Shown piece after piece: positions 51,783 through 60,328 of a DNA stretch of 64,000 nt. The position numbers and the translations under genes are program-made. Source of the stretch: Candidatus Oscillochloris fontis (GTDB lineage: Bacteria; Chloroflexota; Chloroflexia; Chloroflexales; Chloroflexaceae); NCBI RefSeq assembly GCF_004138135.1, contig NZ_RYFD01000007.1, positions 56,695 to 120,694 of the forward strand. Direction: 5' to 3'. The notes under the pieces are model-generated. The model searched no databases. It saw nothing but the letters and a program-made list of their open reading frames with translations, and was not told where the DNA came from. Positions within the stretch are counted from its first letter, which is position 1, and every line of letters starts with the position of its first letter.

Positions 51783-52700
51783 CGCCACCCCTGAACCCAG
51801 CGCGACCAGCAACTTGAAGACGAGCGGCAAGAACGAGGGCGAGATAAACGCCTCGATCAGCCCGGCGATAATGAGGAGCGGCACACAACCAAGAATGAGG
51901 CGCAGCGCACGACGGGCGGCGAGCACCAGCGCAGCGCGGCGGGTGAAGAGGCCGGGACGAATGAGCGCCCAGCCCAACTGGAGCCCGGCACCACCGGCGA
52001 TAAAGATCACACTCAGTTCGATCACACCGTGAGCCGCAATAAAGCCCCACAAGTTCGCGGCAAAATCGAAACGCTGAGCGGCCCCAGCCACCACACCGAG
52101 CATCAGTCCGTTACTGACCAGCACCATCAGGGTGTAGATCCCGAAGGTGACCCCACCGGCGAAGGCGCGGAAAGCCACCCCGATATTATTGGTCATAATC
52201 TCGGCAGAACTCAGGCTACGGCCATCGGTATTGATCGTCTGCCACCACTCAGTTCCGGCCTGGATCTGTGCGATCACATACTCAGCCCCCGGCATGAGCG
52301 CAGGGCCAATACTAGGATCGCGGAAAGTGAGCACAAAGGCCATCAGCGCGGGCAGAAAGAACATCAGGAACGAGGCAAGACTAAAGCGCCAAGTCTCACG
52401 AAATGTACGCGGGAAAGTATGGCTAAAGAAGGCCAAAAACGTAGATAAGCCACCCACATCCTCGCGGTAGATTGCGGCGTAACCACGTGCCACCAGCGTA
52501 TTGAGGTAGGTACTCACCGGGTGGCGCGGGAAGTCGCGGCGGGCCAGCGCCAGATCGGAACTGGCCTGACGGTAGAGGCGACCAAGCTCGTGGATTTCAT
52601 CAGCGGAGAGGGTGAAGAGGCCCGCAGCACTACGGGTGAGCAGGGCATCGAGCCGCTCCCATTGCGGGCGCTTATGCTGAATAAAATCCTCGGCGCGCAT
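51690..52700 (-). CDS. SpoIIM/DUF95-family membrane protein
   Basis: A 336-residue protein. An acidic/basic soluble N-terminus of about 100 residues (L-G-R-L-Y-R-Q-A-S-S-D-L-A near 43) is followed by helices from residue about 105 onward. They include the family core N-N-I-G-V-A-F-R-A-F-A-G-G-V-T-F-G near 170 and A-A-H-G-V-I-E-L-S near 225. SpoIIM of sporulating Bacillus belongs to this family, but non-sporulating bacteria carry it widely and its role there is unclear. It is 4 bp downstream of the isopentenyl phosphate kinase gene, on the same strand. Its 3' 93 bp overlap the end of the opposite-strand gene. Confidence 0.82.
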   Translation of the reverse strand: MRAEDFIQHKRPQWERLDALLTRSAAGLFTLSADEIHELGRLYRQASSDLALARRDFPRHPVSTYLNTLVARGYAAIYREDVGGLSTFLAFFSHTFPRTFRETWRFSLASFLMFFLPALMAFVLTFRDPSIGPALMPGAEYVIAQIQAGTEWWQTINTDGRSLSSAEIMTNNIGVAFRAFAGGVTFGIYTLMVLVSNGLMLGVVAGAAQRFDFAANLWGFIAAHGVIELSVIFIAGGAGLQLGWALIRPGLFTRRAALVLAARRALRLILGCVPLLIIAGLIEAFISPSFLPLVFKLLVALGSGVALGVYLVGIGRDAHPLHPDHAAVPHLNRIEP

Positions 52701-52704
52701 AGGT

Positions 52705-53514
52705 TTAAGAATCGAGCATCAGCGTACCAACATCCAAGGAAGCATCAGCAAAAGCAGCCGCCAGCACCCCCGGTTGGGGGCCAATCAGGCGCACCTGGAG
52801 ACCGGGCACGGTTTGGATGAGCCGCCACATCAGATCGAGCTTACTGCGCATACCACCAGTAACATCAATCGCGTGCGAACCGGCGGCGCTATCGAGCACC
52901 TCCGCGATATTCGTGGCATCAATCCGAGGGATACGCTCAGCATTCAGATCGATACATGGATCAGCGGTATAGACCGCATCCTCACCGACCAAAATGATCC
53001 GTGAGGGGCGCAGATCACTGGCGGTAGCCAGATAGACCAAGAGTTGCTCAGTCGAAATGATCGCGCTCGCCTGGGTGGTATCGAAGGCCACATCGCCATG
53101 AATGACCGGGCAGAGACCATAGGAGAGCGCCAGTGCTAAGTTGCGGGTATCCCAGGCGGAGATCTGGCCAGCAGCACTCACGAGGGCAGCAGAGGGCTGG
53201 AGTTGGAGTGCAGGCAGCCCTGCCTCAAGCAAGGCATCCACCACGATGCGGTTGAGGCGCAGTGCAGCCCCGGCGGTGAGCGCAAAGCCCATCCAGTCAT
53301 CGGTGGGAGTAAGGCCACGATGAACCCCATACTTCGCAGCGTAGTGGTGGCCGAAAGAGCCACTGCCATGGCTAATAATCAGACGCAGGGCGGGATTAGC
53401 GGCGCGGGCTTGGGCAATCTCGGTAGCCAGACGGGTAATCAGCGGCAGATCAGCCGCCTCGCGGCCCGTCTTATCGGTAATCACCGAGCCACCCAATTTG
53501 ATAAAGGTATACAT
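52705..53514 (-). CDS. Isopentenyl phosphate kinase
   Basis: A 269-residue amino-acid-kinase-fold enzyme that phosphorylates isopentenyl phosphate to isopentenyl diphosphate, the final step of the alternative mevalonate pathway. The N-terminus F-I-K-L-G-G-S-V-I-T-D-K holds the phosphate-binding lysine and glycines. I-S-H-G-S-G-S-F-G-H-H near residue 50 contains the signature histidine that separates these kinases from glutamate or uridylate kinases. V-I-H-G-D-V-A-F-D near 138 and D-V-T-G-G-M-R-S-K near 216 are also typical. It lies next to a UbiA-type prenyltransferase gene, consistent with isoprenoid use. The neighbouring mevalonate-pathway genes are not in the window. Confidence 0.88.
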   Translation of the reverse strand: MYTFIKLGGSVITDKTGREAADLPLITRLATEIAQARAANPALRLIISHGSGSFGHHYAAKYGVHRGLTPTDDWMGFALTAGAALRLNRIVVDALLEAGLPALQLQPSAALVSAAGQISAWDTRNLALALSYGLCPVIHGDVAFDTTQASAIISTEQLLVYLATASDLRPSRIILVGEDAVYTADPCIDLNAERIPRIDATNIAEVLDSAAGSHAIDVTGGMRSKLDLMWRLIQTVPGLQVRLIGPQPGVLAAAFADASLDVGTLMLDS

Positions 53515-53532
53515 GACACCACCTACATATGA

Positions 53533-54483
53533 CTAGTTGGGGAAGAGCAAGAGCACAGTCAGCACCGAAATCCCCCAGAGCAACACACTCCCCGCCAGAG
53601 GAATATCCTTGAGCAGCAACTCATCGGGCGAACCACCCTCGTTACGAATATAGATCAGATAAAGGTAGCGAAAGATCGCATAGATAACAAAGGGGATCGT
53701 CGCCATCAACATCGGATAGGGTTCCTGAGGTGCAGCCGGGGCCAGAAACGCCGTCACACTATAGGCCATAATGATGCTCGCGGTGACAATAGACATCATC
53801 TGGTCGAGCATAGGTAAGGAATACTCCTCAAGGATACGGCGATGTTCACCGGCATGAGCATCGAGCAGCATCAGTTCGTGGCGACGCTTGCCGATACCGA
53901 GGAAGAGGGCGAGGAGCAACATACAGAGCAGCAGCCAGGGAGTGATGAGAATATTCAGCACCGCTGCACCACCGATAGCGCGCAGGACAAACCCCGCCGC
54001 CAAGATCAGAATATCGAGCAGGACAACATGCTTCAACCAGTAACTATAGAGAAAGCCCTGGATGAAGATATAGAGACCGATAACGATCAGAAAATTGAAG
54101 GATCGGTCGAGCAGAAAGGCCATCGGCAGTGCAACGAGAAACAACACAACCGACGCGATCACCCCAACCATCGGGCTGAGGCGCCCGGAGGCGAAGGGGC
54201 GGTTACGCTTCTTAGGGTGGGCGCGATCCTTCTCGATATCAACTAGATCATTGACCAGATAGATACCACTGGCGGCCATACAGAAGATCACAAAGGCCCC
54301 AATCGTCTTGAGGAGAGGCCAAGGATCATTCCAGAACTGCCAGAGGCGCTCTTCGGAGAAGGCCAGCGCAGCAAAGACAAAGACATTCTTGACCCACTGG
54401 CGCGGGCGCATGGCGCGTAGGAGTTCAGCAAACATATTGGGTGGGTTGGCGGCCTGGGCCGCCGTGGTAGAAAAATGGCTCAT
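53533..54483 (-). CDS. UbiA-family prenyltransferase (decaprenyl-phosphate phosphoribosyltransferase-like)
   Basis: A 316-residue membrane enzyme with about nine helices. The start at 54483 follows AAGGA; the longer open frame is not used. The N-terminal R-P-R-Q-W-V-K-N-V-F-V-F-A-A near residue 27 and the diphosphate-binding Y-L-V-N-D-L-V-D-I-E-K-D-R-A-H-P near 78 match the UbiA subgroup that transfers phosphoribose to a polyprenyl phosphate. G-I-G-K-R-R-H-E-L near 200 is the second motif. In actinobacteria this reaction supplies decaprenyl-phosphoryl-arabinose; a similar sugar donor is a plausible product here. Divergent from rdgB, with its own promoter. Confidence 0.8.
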   Translation of the reverse strand: MSHFSTTAAQAANPPNMFAELLRAMRPRQWVKNVFVFAALAFSEERLWQFWNDPWPLLKTIGAFVIFCMAASGIYLVNDLVDIEKDRAHPKKRNRPFASGRLSPMVGVIASVVLFLVALPMAFLLDRSFNFLIVIGLYIFIQGFLYSYWLKHVVLLDILILAAGFVLRAIGGAAVLNILITPWLLLCMLLLALFLGIGKRRHELMLLDAHAGEHRRILEEYSLPMLDQMMSIVTASIIMAYSVTAFLAPAAPQEPYPMLMATIPFVIYAIFRYLYLIYIRNEGGSPDELLLKDIPLAGSVLLWGISVLTVLLLFPN

Positions 54484-54526
54484 GAGTCCTTGACCTGTTT
54501 GGAGATCGGCAGTGTCATACCGAGTG

Positions 54527-54555
54527 ATTGTACCTGAGGCATCACGGCGATGCAA
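54527..54555 (-). promoter_or_regulatory. Promoter of the prenyltransferase gene
   Basis: Minus strand: TTGCAT (54555-54550), 17-bp spacer, TACAAT (54532-54527), about 44 bp upstream of the ATG at 54483. It lies back to back with the rdgB promoter. Confidence 0.65.
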
Positions 54556-54563
54556 ATTGCCTC

Positions 54564-54592
54564 TTGACAGGGCGGGCGGAGGGACGTAGATT
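54564..54592 (+). promoter_or_regulatory. Promoter of rdgB, predicted leaderless
   Basis: TTGACA (54564-54569), 17-bp spacer, TAGATT (54587-54592). The -10 ends 8 bp before the ATG at 54601, so the transcript would begin within one or two bases of the start codon and lack a ribosome site. Confidence 0.7.
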
Positions 54593-54600
54593 CTAGCACT

Positions 54601-55188
54601 ATGCATGAATTGCTAATTGCCACCCACAACCCCGGTAAACGGCGCGAATTTGCCGCGATCTTCGACGGACTCGGGATCACGCTGCGCACATTGGACGACC
54701 TGGGGATCAGTACGGAGATTGAGGAGACGGGGACGACCTTTGCCGAGAATGCACAGCTAAAGGCCGAGGGCTATCTGGCACTCAGTGGCCTACCGACCTT
54801 GGCCGATGATAGTGGGCTGGAGGTTGCGGCACTCCATGGAGCGCCGGGGGTCTATTCGGCGCGCTACGGTGGGGTACAGGGAGCGGCGCAACTAGCGTAT
54901 CTGCTGGAGCAGATGCGCGATATTCCCTGGCACCAACGGTTAGCACGCTTCGTATGTGTGATCGCGTTAGCACGCCCTGGAGCGCCAACCGCGTTTGTCG
55001 AGGGCAGCCTAGCCGGGGTAATCGAGATGGAACCACGCGGAAGTGGCGGCTTCGGGTACGATCCGCTCTTCTACTTGCTTGATGACGACAAGACGCTGGC
55101 GGAGGTCACAGCCGAGCGCAAGAACCAGATCAGCCACCGCGCCGAAGCAGCGCGGGCGGCACGGACGATCCTCGAACAATGGTGGTAG
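54601..55188 (+). CDS. rdgB: XTP/dITP diphosphatase (RdgB/HAM1)
   Basis: A 195-residue house-cleaning enzyme that hydrolyses non-canonical purine triphosphates to monophosphates. A-T-H-N-P-G-K at residues 7-13 binds the triphosphate, the catalytic A-D-D-S-G-L-E-V lies near 67, and the C-terminal G-F-G-Y-D-P-L-F and S-H-R-A-E-A motifs complete the family pattern. The start codon is directly behind a promoter -10 element. The next gene, ilvE, starts 24 bp after the stop. Confidence 0.95.
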   Translation: MHELLIATHNPGKRREFAAIFDGLGITLRTLDDLGISTEIEETGTTFAENAQLKAEGYLALSGLPTLADDSGLEVAALHGAPGVYSARYGGVQGAAQLAYLLEQMRDIPWHQRLARFVCVIALARPGAPTAFVEGSLAGVIEMEPRGSGGFGYDPLFYLLDDDKTLAEVTAERKNQISHRAEAARAARTILEQWW

Positions 55189-55212
55189 CGATTGCACAGG
55201 AGCCAAACATCA

Positions 55213-56136
55213 ATGCCGATTGCAAAAATGGATTACATCTGGTTTAATGGCGAACTAGTCGAATGGGACAAAGCAACGATCCATGTGATGTCGCATGTGG
55301 TTCACTATGGATCGAGCTTCTTTGAGGGATTACGCTGCTACGAGACCCCACAAGGGCCAGCGATCTTCCGGCTCACCCCGCATATGCAGCGGCTGATCGA
55401 CTCGGCGCACATCTACCGCACCAAGATCCCCTATTCGCTTGAGGAGTTAATCAGCGCGGTGAAGGCGACGGTGAGCGCCAACCGGCTGCGGGCAGGCTAC
55501 ATTCGCCCGGTAGTCTACCGGGGCTACAGTGAAATTGGCGTCAACCCATTGGGCAACCCGGTTGAGGTGGCGATTGCCACGATTGAGTGGGGTAAGTACC
55601 TGGGGGCCGAGGCGATGGAGCAGGGGGTAGATGTCTGCGTCTCGTCGTGGAACCGCTTTGCCCCGAACACCATGCCGTCCATGTCGAAGGCGGGCGGCAA
55701 CTACATGAACTCGCAGTTGATCAAAATGGAAGCGCTGGCCAACGGCTACTCCGAGGGAATTGCCCTGGACACCAACGGCCACGTGAGCGAGGGCAGTGGC
55801 GAGAACCTGTTTGTGGTACGCCATGGGATCGTCTACACCCCACCGGCTGGATCATCCATCCTGACCGGGATCACCCGTGAGAGCGTGATCACCTTGTTGA
55901 GAGATCTAGGCATCGAGGTGCGTGAGCAGGTCATCCCACGCGAAATGCTCTACATCGCCGACGAACTCTTCTTCACCGGCACGGCAGCCGAGATCACCCC
56001 GATCCGTTCGGTGGATCGCATTACGGTGGGCGCGGGGCGACGCGGCCCAATCACCGAGCAGGTACAATCCACCTTCTTCCGCATTGTCGGAGGCGAGCAG
56101 GCCGATACCCACGGCTGGCTTGAGTATGCCGAATGA
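55213..56136 (+). CDS. ilvE: Branched-chain amino acid aminotransferase
   Basis: A 307-residue fold-type IV PLP enzyme that makes leucine, isoleucine and valine from their keto acids. The ATG at 55213 has GGAG 10 nt upstream. [11 protein letters not shown] begins the family N-terminus. F-F-E-G-L-R-C-Y is near residue 37, the PLP lysine lies in [10 protein letters not shown] near 160, and [10 protein letters not shown] near 195 and [11 protein letters not shown] near 255 bind cofactor and substrate. A perfect hairpin (CGGGGAGG/CCTCCCCG, 56159-56181) follows the stop and may end the transcript. Confidence 0.95.
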   Translation: MPIAKMDYIWFNGELVEWDKATIHVMSHVVHYGSSFFEGLRCYETPQGPAIFRLTPHMQRLIDSAHIYRTKIPYSLEELISAVKATVSANRLRAGYIRPVVYRGYSEIGVNPLGNPVEVAIATIEWGKYLGAEAMEQGVDVCVSSWNRFAPNTMPSMSKAGGNYMNSQLIKMEALANGYSEGIALDTNGHVSEGSGENLFVVRHGIVYTPPAGSSILTGITRESVITLLRDLGIEVREQVIPREMLYIADELFFTGTAAEITPIRSVDRITVGAGRRGPITEQVQSTFFRIVGGEQADTHGWLEYAE

Positions 56137-56158
56137 TGCTGCATGATATAATCCATAC

Positions 56159-56181
56159 CGGGGAGGCTACAATCCTCCCCG
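56159..56181 (+). terminator. Hairpin after ilvE
   Basis: Eight-bp G/C stem CGGGGAGG with loop CTACAAT, 22 bp after the ilvE stop. There is no T-run, so termination is uncertain. Confidence 0.4.
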
Positions 56182-56202
56182 ATAGAGGCAGGTTATATGA
56201 CA

Positions 56203-56232
56203 AAGCCAGCCTCCCTGAAAGGAGACTGGCTT
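56203..56232 (-). terminator. Hairpin after rpmB
   Basis: Stem AAGCCAG and neighbouring C/T bases with near-complement on the other side, 28 bp beyond the rpmB stop on the minus strand, followed by a short TTTGT. A weak intrinsic terminator. Confidence 0.45.
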
Positions 56233-56259
56233 CATCTAATGCGTGGGTTGCGGCAGAGA

Positions 56260-56445
56260 CTAGCGGGCTTTGTACATCGTCCGCATACACTGGGTGCATA
56301 CCCGGATCTGCTGCGACTTCCCCTCAGCATCCAACACCGTCGTCTTCTGCAAGTTTGGGCGCCACATACGGTTGGTGCGGCGCTTGGAGAAGCTGACGTT
56401 GTGGCCGAACGAGGGAGACTTGCCGCACATCTTACACTTGGCCAT
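56260..56445 (-). CDS. rpmB: 50S ribosomal protein L28
   Basis: A 61-residue basic ribosomal protein. M-A-K-C-K-M-C-G-K begins with the first zinc-type cysteine pair, and C-T-Q-C near residue 50 provides the second, so this is the zinc-binding (C+) form. The core H-N-V-S-F-S-K-R-R-T-N-R-M-W-R-P-N-L is diagnostic. The open frame extends far upstream through an M2 element, but the ATG at 56445 fits the family length exactly. It is a single-gene unit on the minus strand. Confidence 0.95.
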   Translation of the reverse strand: MAKCKMCGKSPSFGHNVSFSKRRTNRMWRPNLQKTTVLDAEGKSQQIRVCTQCMRTMYKAR

Positions 56446-56546
56446 TTCGGTGGTACTCCAGATGGTATCGCAATAAACGCTGAATTTTTCGCGTATCTGC
56501 GAGAATATACCATACCGTATCAGCTTTGGCAAACGTTGGAAGTAGG

Positions 56547-56682
56547 GTAACTGTTCACACTTGGGATAAAGGAAGCTTCTGATTGACGCAAAGGCGCAAA
56601 GACGCAAAGGTTTTGTTGAAGGCTTTGCGCCTTGGCGTCTTTGCGTCAAAACCGGAATGCTAGGAGAACTGTGAACAGTTAC
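56547..56682 (+). mobile_element. M2-family MITE (d), with perfect 8-bp target duplication
   Basis: A 136-bp element with ends GTAACTGTTCACACTT and GTGAACAGTTAC, flanked by GAAGTAGG at 56539-56546 and 56683-56690. The right-hand duplicate overlaps the start of an R2 repeat, so the MITE inserted into that repeat's edge. The 56446-56813 gap contains only this element and the R2 copy. Confidence 0.92.
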
Positions 56683-56685
56683 GAA

Positions 56686-56757
56686 GTAGGACAAAGCAGC
56701 GTCCTCCATGGAGCAGGGGAACCCGAACGAGGTTGGCGGGCGATGCTCCGCCTCTAC
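56686..56757. repeat. R2-family repeat, degenerate
   Basis: Left arm GTAGGACAAAGCAGCGTCC is worn; the right arm (GGGCGATGCTCCGCCTCTAC) is clearer. The core C-C-A-T-G-G-A-G-C-A-G-G-G-G-A-A matches the copy at 35959, in the same direction. Confidence 0.7.
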
Positions 56758-56813
56758 TTCGCCGCCCCCGCCCGCCCATCATAATATATACAATCATATA
56801 TAGGTAGTAACAC

Positions 56814-57665
56814 ATGGCGAAGATCAAGATCGTAACCGATGGAACCGCTGACATTCCACCCGAGCTCGCCCGCGACCTCGGCATTGAGGTTGTACCGCTG
56901 CTCATCCACACCGAAGATAAGATCTATCGGGTTGGGGTAGATATCTCCGATGATCACCTCTACGATATGCTGATGTCGAACCATCCGCGCTTTAAGGTTG
57001 CCTCGCCCTCGATGGCGGTCTTTGAGCAACTCTACCGGCGCATGGTGGGCGAATATGATTATGTCTACTCAATCCATCTCAGCAACCACCTGGGCAACAT
57101 CTACGGCAATGCGCTCCAGGCGCGCAGTAAGCTCCCGGCATCCAACACCCGCATCGAACTGGTTGATAGTAAGTCGGCCTCAGCCGGACTAGGCTCGGTC
57201 GTCTTGGCGGCGGCGCAGGCAACACATGATGGTGCATCCCCAGAGGAGGTAGGAAATCTGATCGGGGCGATGGTACGCCACACCCATGCCTGCTTCTTTG
57301 TGGATACGATGGAACATTTGGAGGCCGCTGGACGGTTAACTATTACCGGGTCAGTCTTGGGTTCGATGCAGCGCATCAAGCCGCTGATGATCCTCGACGA
57401 GGGTGAGATTGTGCCCTACGAGCGCACACGCACACGGGCCAAGGCAATTGAAGGGCTCTTTACCTTTATCGAGGACTTCCCACGGGTGCAGGAGGTGATC
57501 GTGCTCTTTGCGACCACCCCCGAAGATGTCGAGAAGTTGTTGGAGAAGGTCGAGCCAATCTTCCCGCGTGAGAAGGTACAGATCGCCCGTTTTGGCCCCA
57601 GCATCGCCGCACACCTCGGATCGGGGGCGATGGGGGTCGTGGTATTTGAGGGGTTTGACGAGTAG
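56814..57665 (+). CDS. DegV family fatty-acid-binding protein
   Basis: A 283-residue two-domain protein. The N-terminal V-T-D-G-T-A-D-I-P-P-E-L and the V-A-S-P-S segment near residue 63 form the lipid-binding pocket. V-D-S-K-S-A-S-A-G-L-G near 118 and the C-terminal G-P-S-I-A-A-H-L-G-S-G-A-M-G are conserved. DegV (FakB-like) proteins carry fatty acids, in some bacteria for phosphorylation by a FakA kinase. No kinase gene is nearby. recG follows after 10 bp, so they probably share a transcript. Confidence 0.92.
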   Translation: MAKIKIVTDGTADIPPELARDLGIEVVPLLIHTEDKIYRVGVDISDDHLYDMLMSNHPRFKVASPSMAVFEQLYRRMVGEYDYVYSIHLSNHLGNIYGNALQARSKLPASNTRIELVDSKSASAGLGSVVLAAAQATHDGASPEEVGNLIGAMVRHTHACFFVDTMEHLEAAGRLTITGSVLGSMQRIKPLMILDEGEIVPYERTRTRAKAIEGLFTFIEDFPRVQEVIVLFATTPEDVEKLLEKVEPIFPREKVQIARFGPSIAAHLGSGAMGVVVFEGFDE

Positions 57666-57675
57666 ATAACGAGTC

Positions 57676-60177
57676 ATGCAGCATCCTGAGCACATCATCG
57701 CATTGGGGAAGACCTTAGCCGCCGAGGAGAGGGCAGGTTGCGGGGATCGCAGCCTGCCTGAGGGGCTTGATGCCTACCTCACGCAATGGCAAGCCGGTGC
57801 AGGTGAAGATCTAGAACACCCGTTTGTCAAGATGAGCCTCGCACAGCTCAATGGCTACCGGGACATGCCGATTCCTAAGCGTAAGAAACGCATGGAGGAG
57901 GCGCTCAAGATGCTGCGGCGGTTATTTCGGCCTGAACCCGAAATAGAGACTCCACCAGAACCGAGTGCGCCGGTGGTGGAAGCGCAATACCAGATTAGCC
58001 CACACGAAAAACTCAGTGCTGTTCCGGGGATAGAGCGCAAAAACCTACTGGCCTTTAAGCGGCTGAAACTGCTTACGGTTGAGGATCTCCTCTACCACTT
58101 TCCGCACCGTTATGATGACTATAGCTCACAAAAATCTATCGCCGATCTCGTCGTCGGCGCGAACGAGACCGTGATGGGCATAGTCGAGGAGAGCCGCCTG
58201 GTAGAGCAACCACGGGTGCGGGTTGAGATTACTCTGGGTGACGAGAGCGGCATCATCAAGGCGGTCTTCTTTAACCAGCGCTGGTTGACCAAGAAGATCA
58301 GGGTAGGGGATCAGATCGTGTTGAGCGGTAAGGTGGGTATCTACGGCGGGGTACGCCAGATGAGTGGGCCATCCTGGGAGTATTACCGCCCCGATCATGA
58401 TGCGCTCATCCACACCGGGCGCTTGGTGCCGGTACACTGGCTCACCAAGGGATTACCTGACCACAGTGTACGGAAGATCGTCAAATATCTGGTGGATGTG
58501 AGTGTACCTCATCTCCAGGATCATCTCCCCGCAGCGTTGCAGGAATCGGCCAAAGTGCTCCCATTGAATCAGGCGATTGCCCAGATCCACTTTCCAAATT
58601 CCATACAGGAGGTGGAGCAAGCCCGCATCCGGCTAGGGTTTGATGAGTTCCTCTTCATTCAGTTGGGGGTGATGCAGCGCAAGTTGCTCTGGCAGGGCGA
58701 ACTGGGCTACCAGATGCAGCACTTCCCCGATGTGCATGCCGAGTTGCTCAGCCATCTTCCCTTTGCGCTCACCGGCGCACAAACACGGGCATTGAACGAA
58801 ATCTTCGCCGACATGGCGCGTCCGGCCCCCATGGCGCGGCTCTTACAAGGCGATGTCGGTTCGGGCAAGACCGTAGTAGCGGCGGCCAGCCTGCTGCAAG
58901 TGATCGCCAACGGCTTCCAGGGTGCGCTGATGGCCCCAACCGAGATTCTGGCGGAACAGCACTACAAGGGGCTGAAGCGGCTCTTGAGCCAGGTACGGGT
59001 ACCACGCCAAGCCCGTGCGGCGGTGGAGGGTGAGGACTGGCGCGCCCGCTTGAGCAGTGAAGAAGCGGCGCAACTGGCCGAGATCAAGGCGTTGTTGGGG
59101 ATGAGCGTTGAGGACGATATGGATGGCGCGGGAGTGCGCGTGGCGCTGCTCACCGGGAGCCTGGGGGCCAAAGAGCGCCGCCGGGTCGTAGAGGGTATCG
59201 CCAAAGGTGAGATCGATCTGATCGTCGGCACCCACGCACTGATCACCGAACACGTACAGTACCATAGCCTCGGCCTCGCCGTGGTGGACGAGCAGCACCG
59301 CTTTGGGGTCGAGCAACGCCAACGCCTACGCGACAAGGGCTTCAACCCGCACTTGCTGGTGATGACCGCCACGCCCATCCCGCGCACTCTGACAATGACG
59401 ATCTATGGTGATCTGGATGTATCGGTGCTGGATGAGTTGCCTCCGGGGCGCCAGACCATTCGGACGCGCCGGATCAGCAAGCACGACCGCCACAAAGCCT
59501 ATCGCCACATCCGCAAAGAGATTGAGAAGGGGCGGCAGGCATTTGTAATCTGTCCACTAGTGGAGGAGAGCGATAAGATCAATCTGCCCTCGGCGGAGGA
59601 GATGCACGAACGCCTTCAGAGCGAGATCTTCCCCGACCTACGTGTGGGCTTATTGCATGGCAAAATGTTACCACGCGACAAGGATCAGGTGATGGTCGCC
59701 TTCCGCGACCGCGAGTTTGACATACTCGTCGCCACTGCGGTGATCGAGGTCGGCATTGACATCCCCAACGCCTCGACGATCCTGATCGAGGGTGCGGAGC
59801 GCTTCGGGTTGTCACAGCTCCACCAATTCCGTGGGCGGGTCGGGCGGGGTGAGCACCAGAGTTACTGCATTCTGATCCCGCACAAAGAGAACGAGACCAG
59901 TTGTGAACGGCTCGATGCACTTGCGAATACGAGTGATGGCTTCCGCTTAGCTGAGATAGATCTCGAACTACGTGGGCCGGGTGAATTCTTCGGCACCCGC
60001 CAGAGTGGCACCCCCGACCTGAAGATCGCCCAACTGACCGATGTGGGACTGTTGAAGACCGCCAGCAGCATCGCCAGTACCATCCTCACGGAAGATCCGC
60101 AACTGGCCTTACCGCAACACACACTACTCAAACAGAAGATCGAAGCCTTCTGGGTCGAAGCACGCAAAGCGGGGTGA
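57676..60177 (+). CDS. recG: ATP-dependent DNA helicase RecG
   Basis: An 833-residue branch-migration helicase that processes stalled forks and Holliday junctions. An N-terminal extension of about 115 residues, partly basic (K-R-K-K-R-M-E-E-A), precedes a helix-hairpin-type segment (L-S-A-V-P-G-I-E-R-K-N). The wedge OB domain spans residues about 145-260. Helicase motifs: Walker A G-D-V-G-S-G-K-T near 395, D-E-Q-H-R-F-G near 540, T-A-T-P-I-P-R-T near 567, and Q-F-R-G-R-V-G-R-G near 718. Between motifs Ia and Ib an insertion of about 50 residues (near 440-485, charged, L-S-S-E-E-A-A-Q-L-A-E-I-K) interrupts the core. The family is usually 680-780 residues. Confidence 0.95.
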   Translation: MQHPEHIIALGKTLAAEERAGCGDRSLPEGLDAYLTQWQAGAGEDLEHPFVKMSLAQLNGYRDMPIPKRKKRMEEALKMLRRLFRPEPEIETPPEPSAPVVEAQYQISPHEKLSAVPGIERKNLLAFKRLKLLTVEDLLYHFPHRYDDYSSQKSIADLVVGANETVMGIVEESRLVEQPRVRVEITLGDESGIIKAVFFNQRWLTKKIRVGDQIVLSGKVGIYGGVRQMSGPSWEYYRPDHDALIHTGRLVPVHWLTKGLPDHSVRKIVKYLVDVSVPHLQDHLPAALQESAKVLPLNQAIAQIHFPNSIQEVEQARIRLGFDEFLFIQLGVMQRKLLWQGELGYQMQHFPDVHAELLSHLPFALTGAQTRALNEIFADMARPAPMARLLQGDVGSGKTVVAAASLLQVIANGFQGALMAPTEILAEQHYKGLKRLLSQVRVPRQARAAVEGEDWRARLSSEEAAQLAEIKALLGMSVEDDMDGAGVRVALLTGSLGAKERRRVVEGIAKGEIDLIVGTHALITEHVQYHSLGLAVVDEQHRFGVEQRQRLRDKGFNPHLLVMTATPIPRTLTMTIYGDLDVSVLDELPPGRQTIRTRRISKHDRHKAYRHIRKEIEKGRQAFVICPLVEESDKINLPSAEEMHERLQSEIFPDLRVGLLHGKMLPRDKDQVMVAFRDREFDILVATAVIEVGIDIPNASTILIEGAERFGLSQLHQFRGRVGRGEHQSYCILIPHKENETSCERLDALANTSDGFRLAEIDLELRGPGEFFGTRQSGTPDLKIAQLTDVGLLKTASSIASTILTEDPQLALPQHTLLKQKIEAFWVEARKAG

Positions 60178-60328
60178 TAGTATAATTGCAGGCAGATAGA
60201 TTGCAGTACGGCTGCGACTCTCTGGATAACGCTGGGAATTTCAGCTTTCGGAAAGTGCTAGACACCCAGAAGTTCAACCCATGTCCCAGCAGTATCTTCC
60301 CTGGATTCTATTTCCAGCTTGCGAGATC

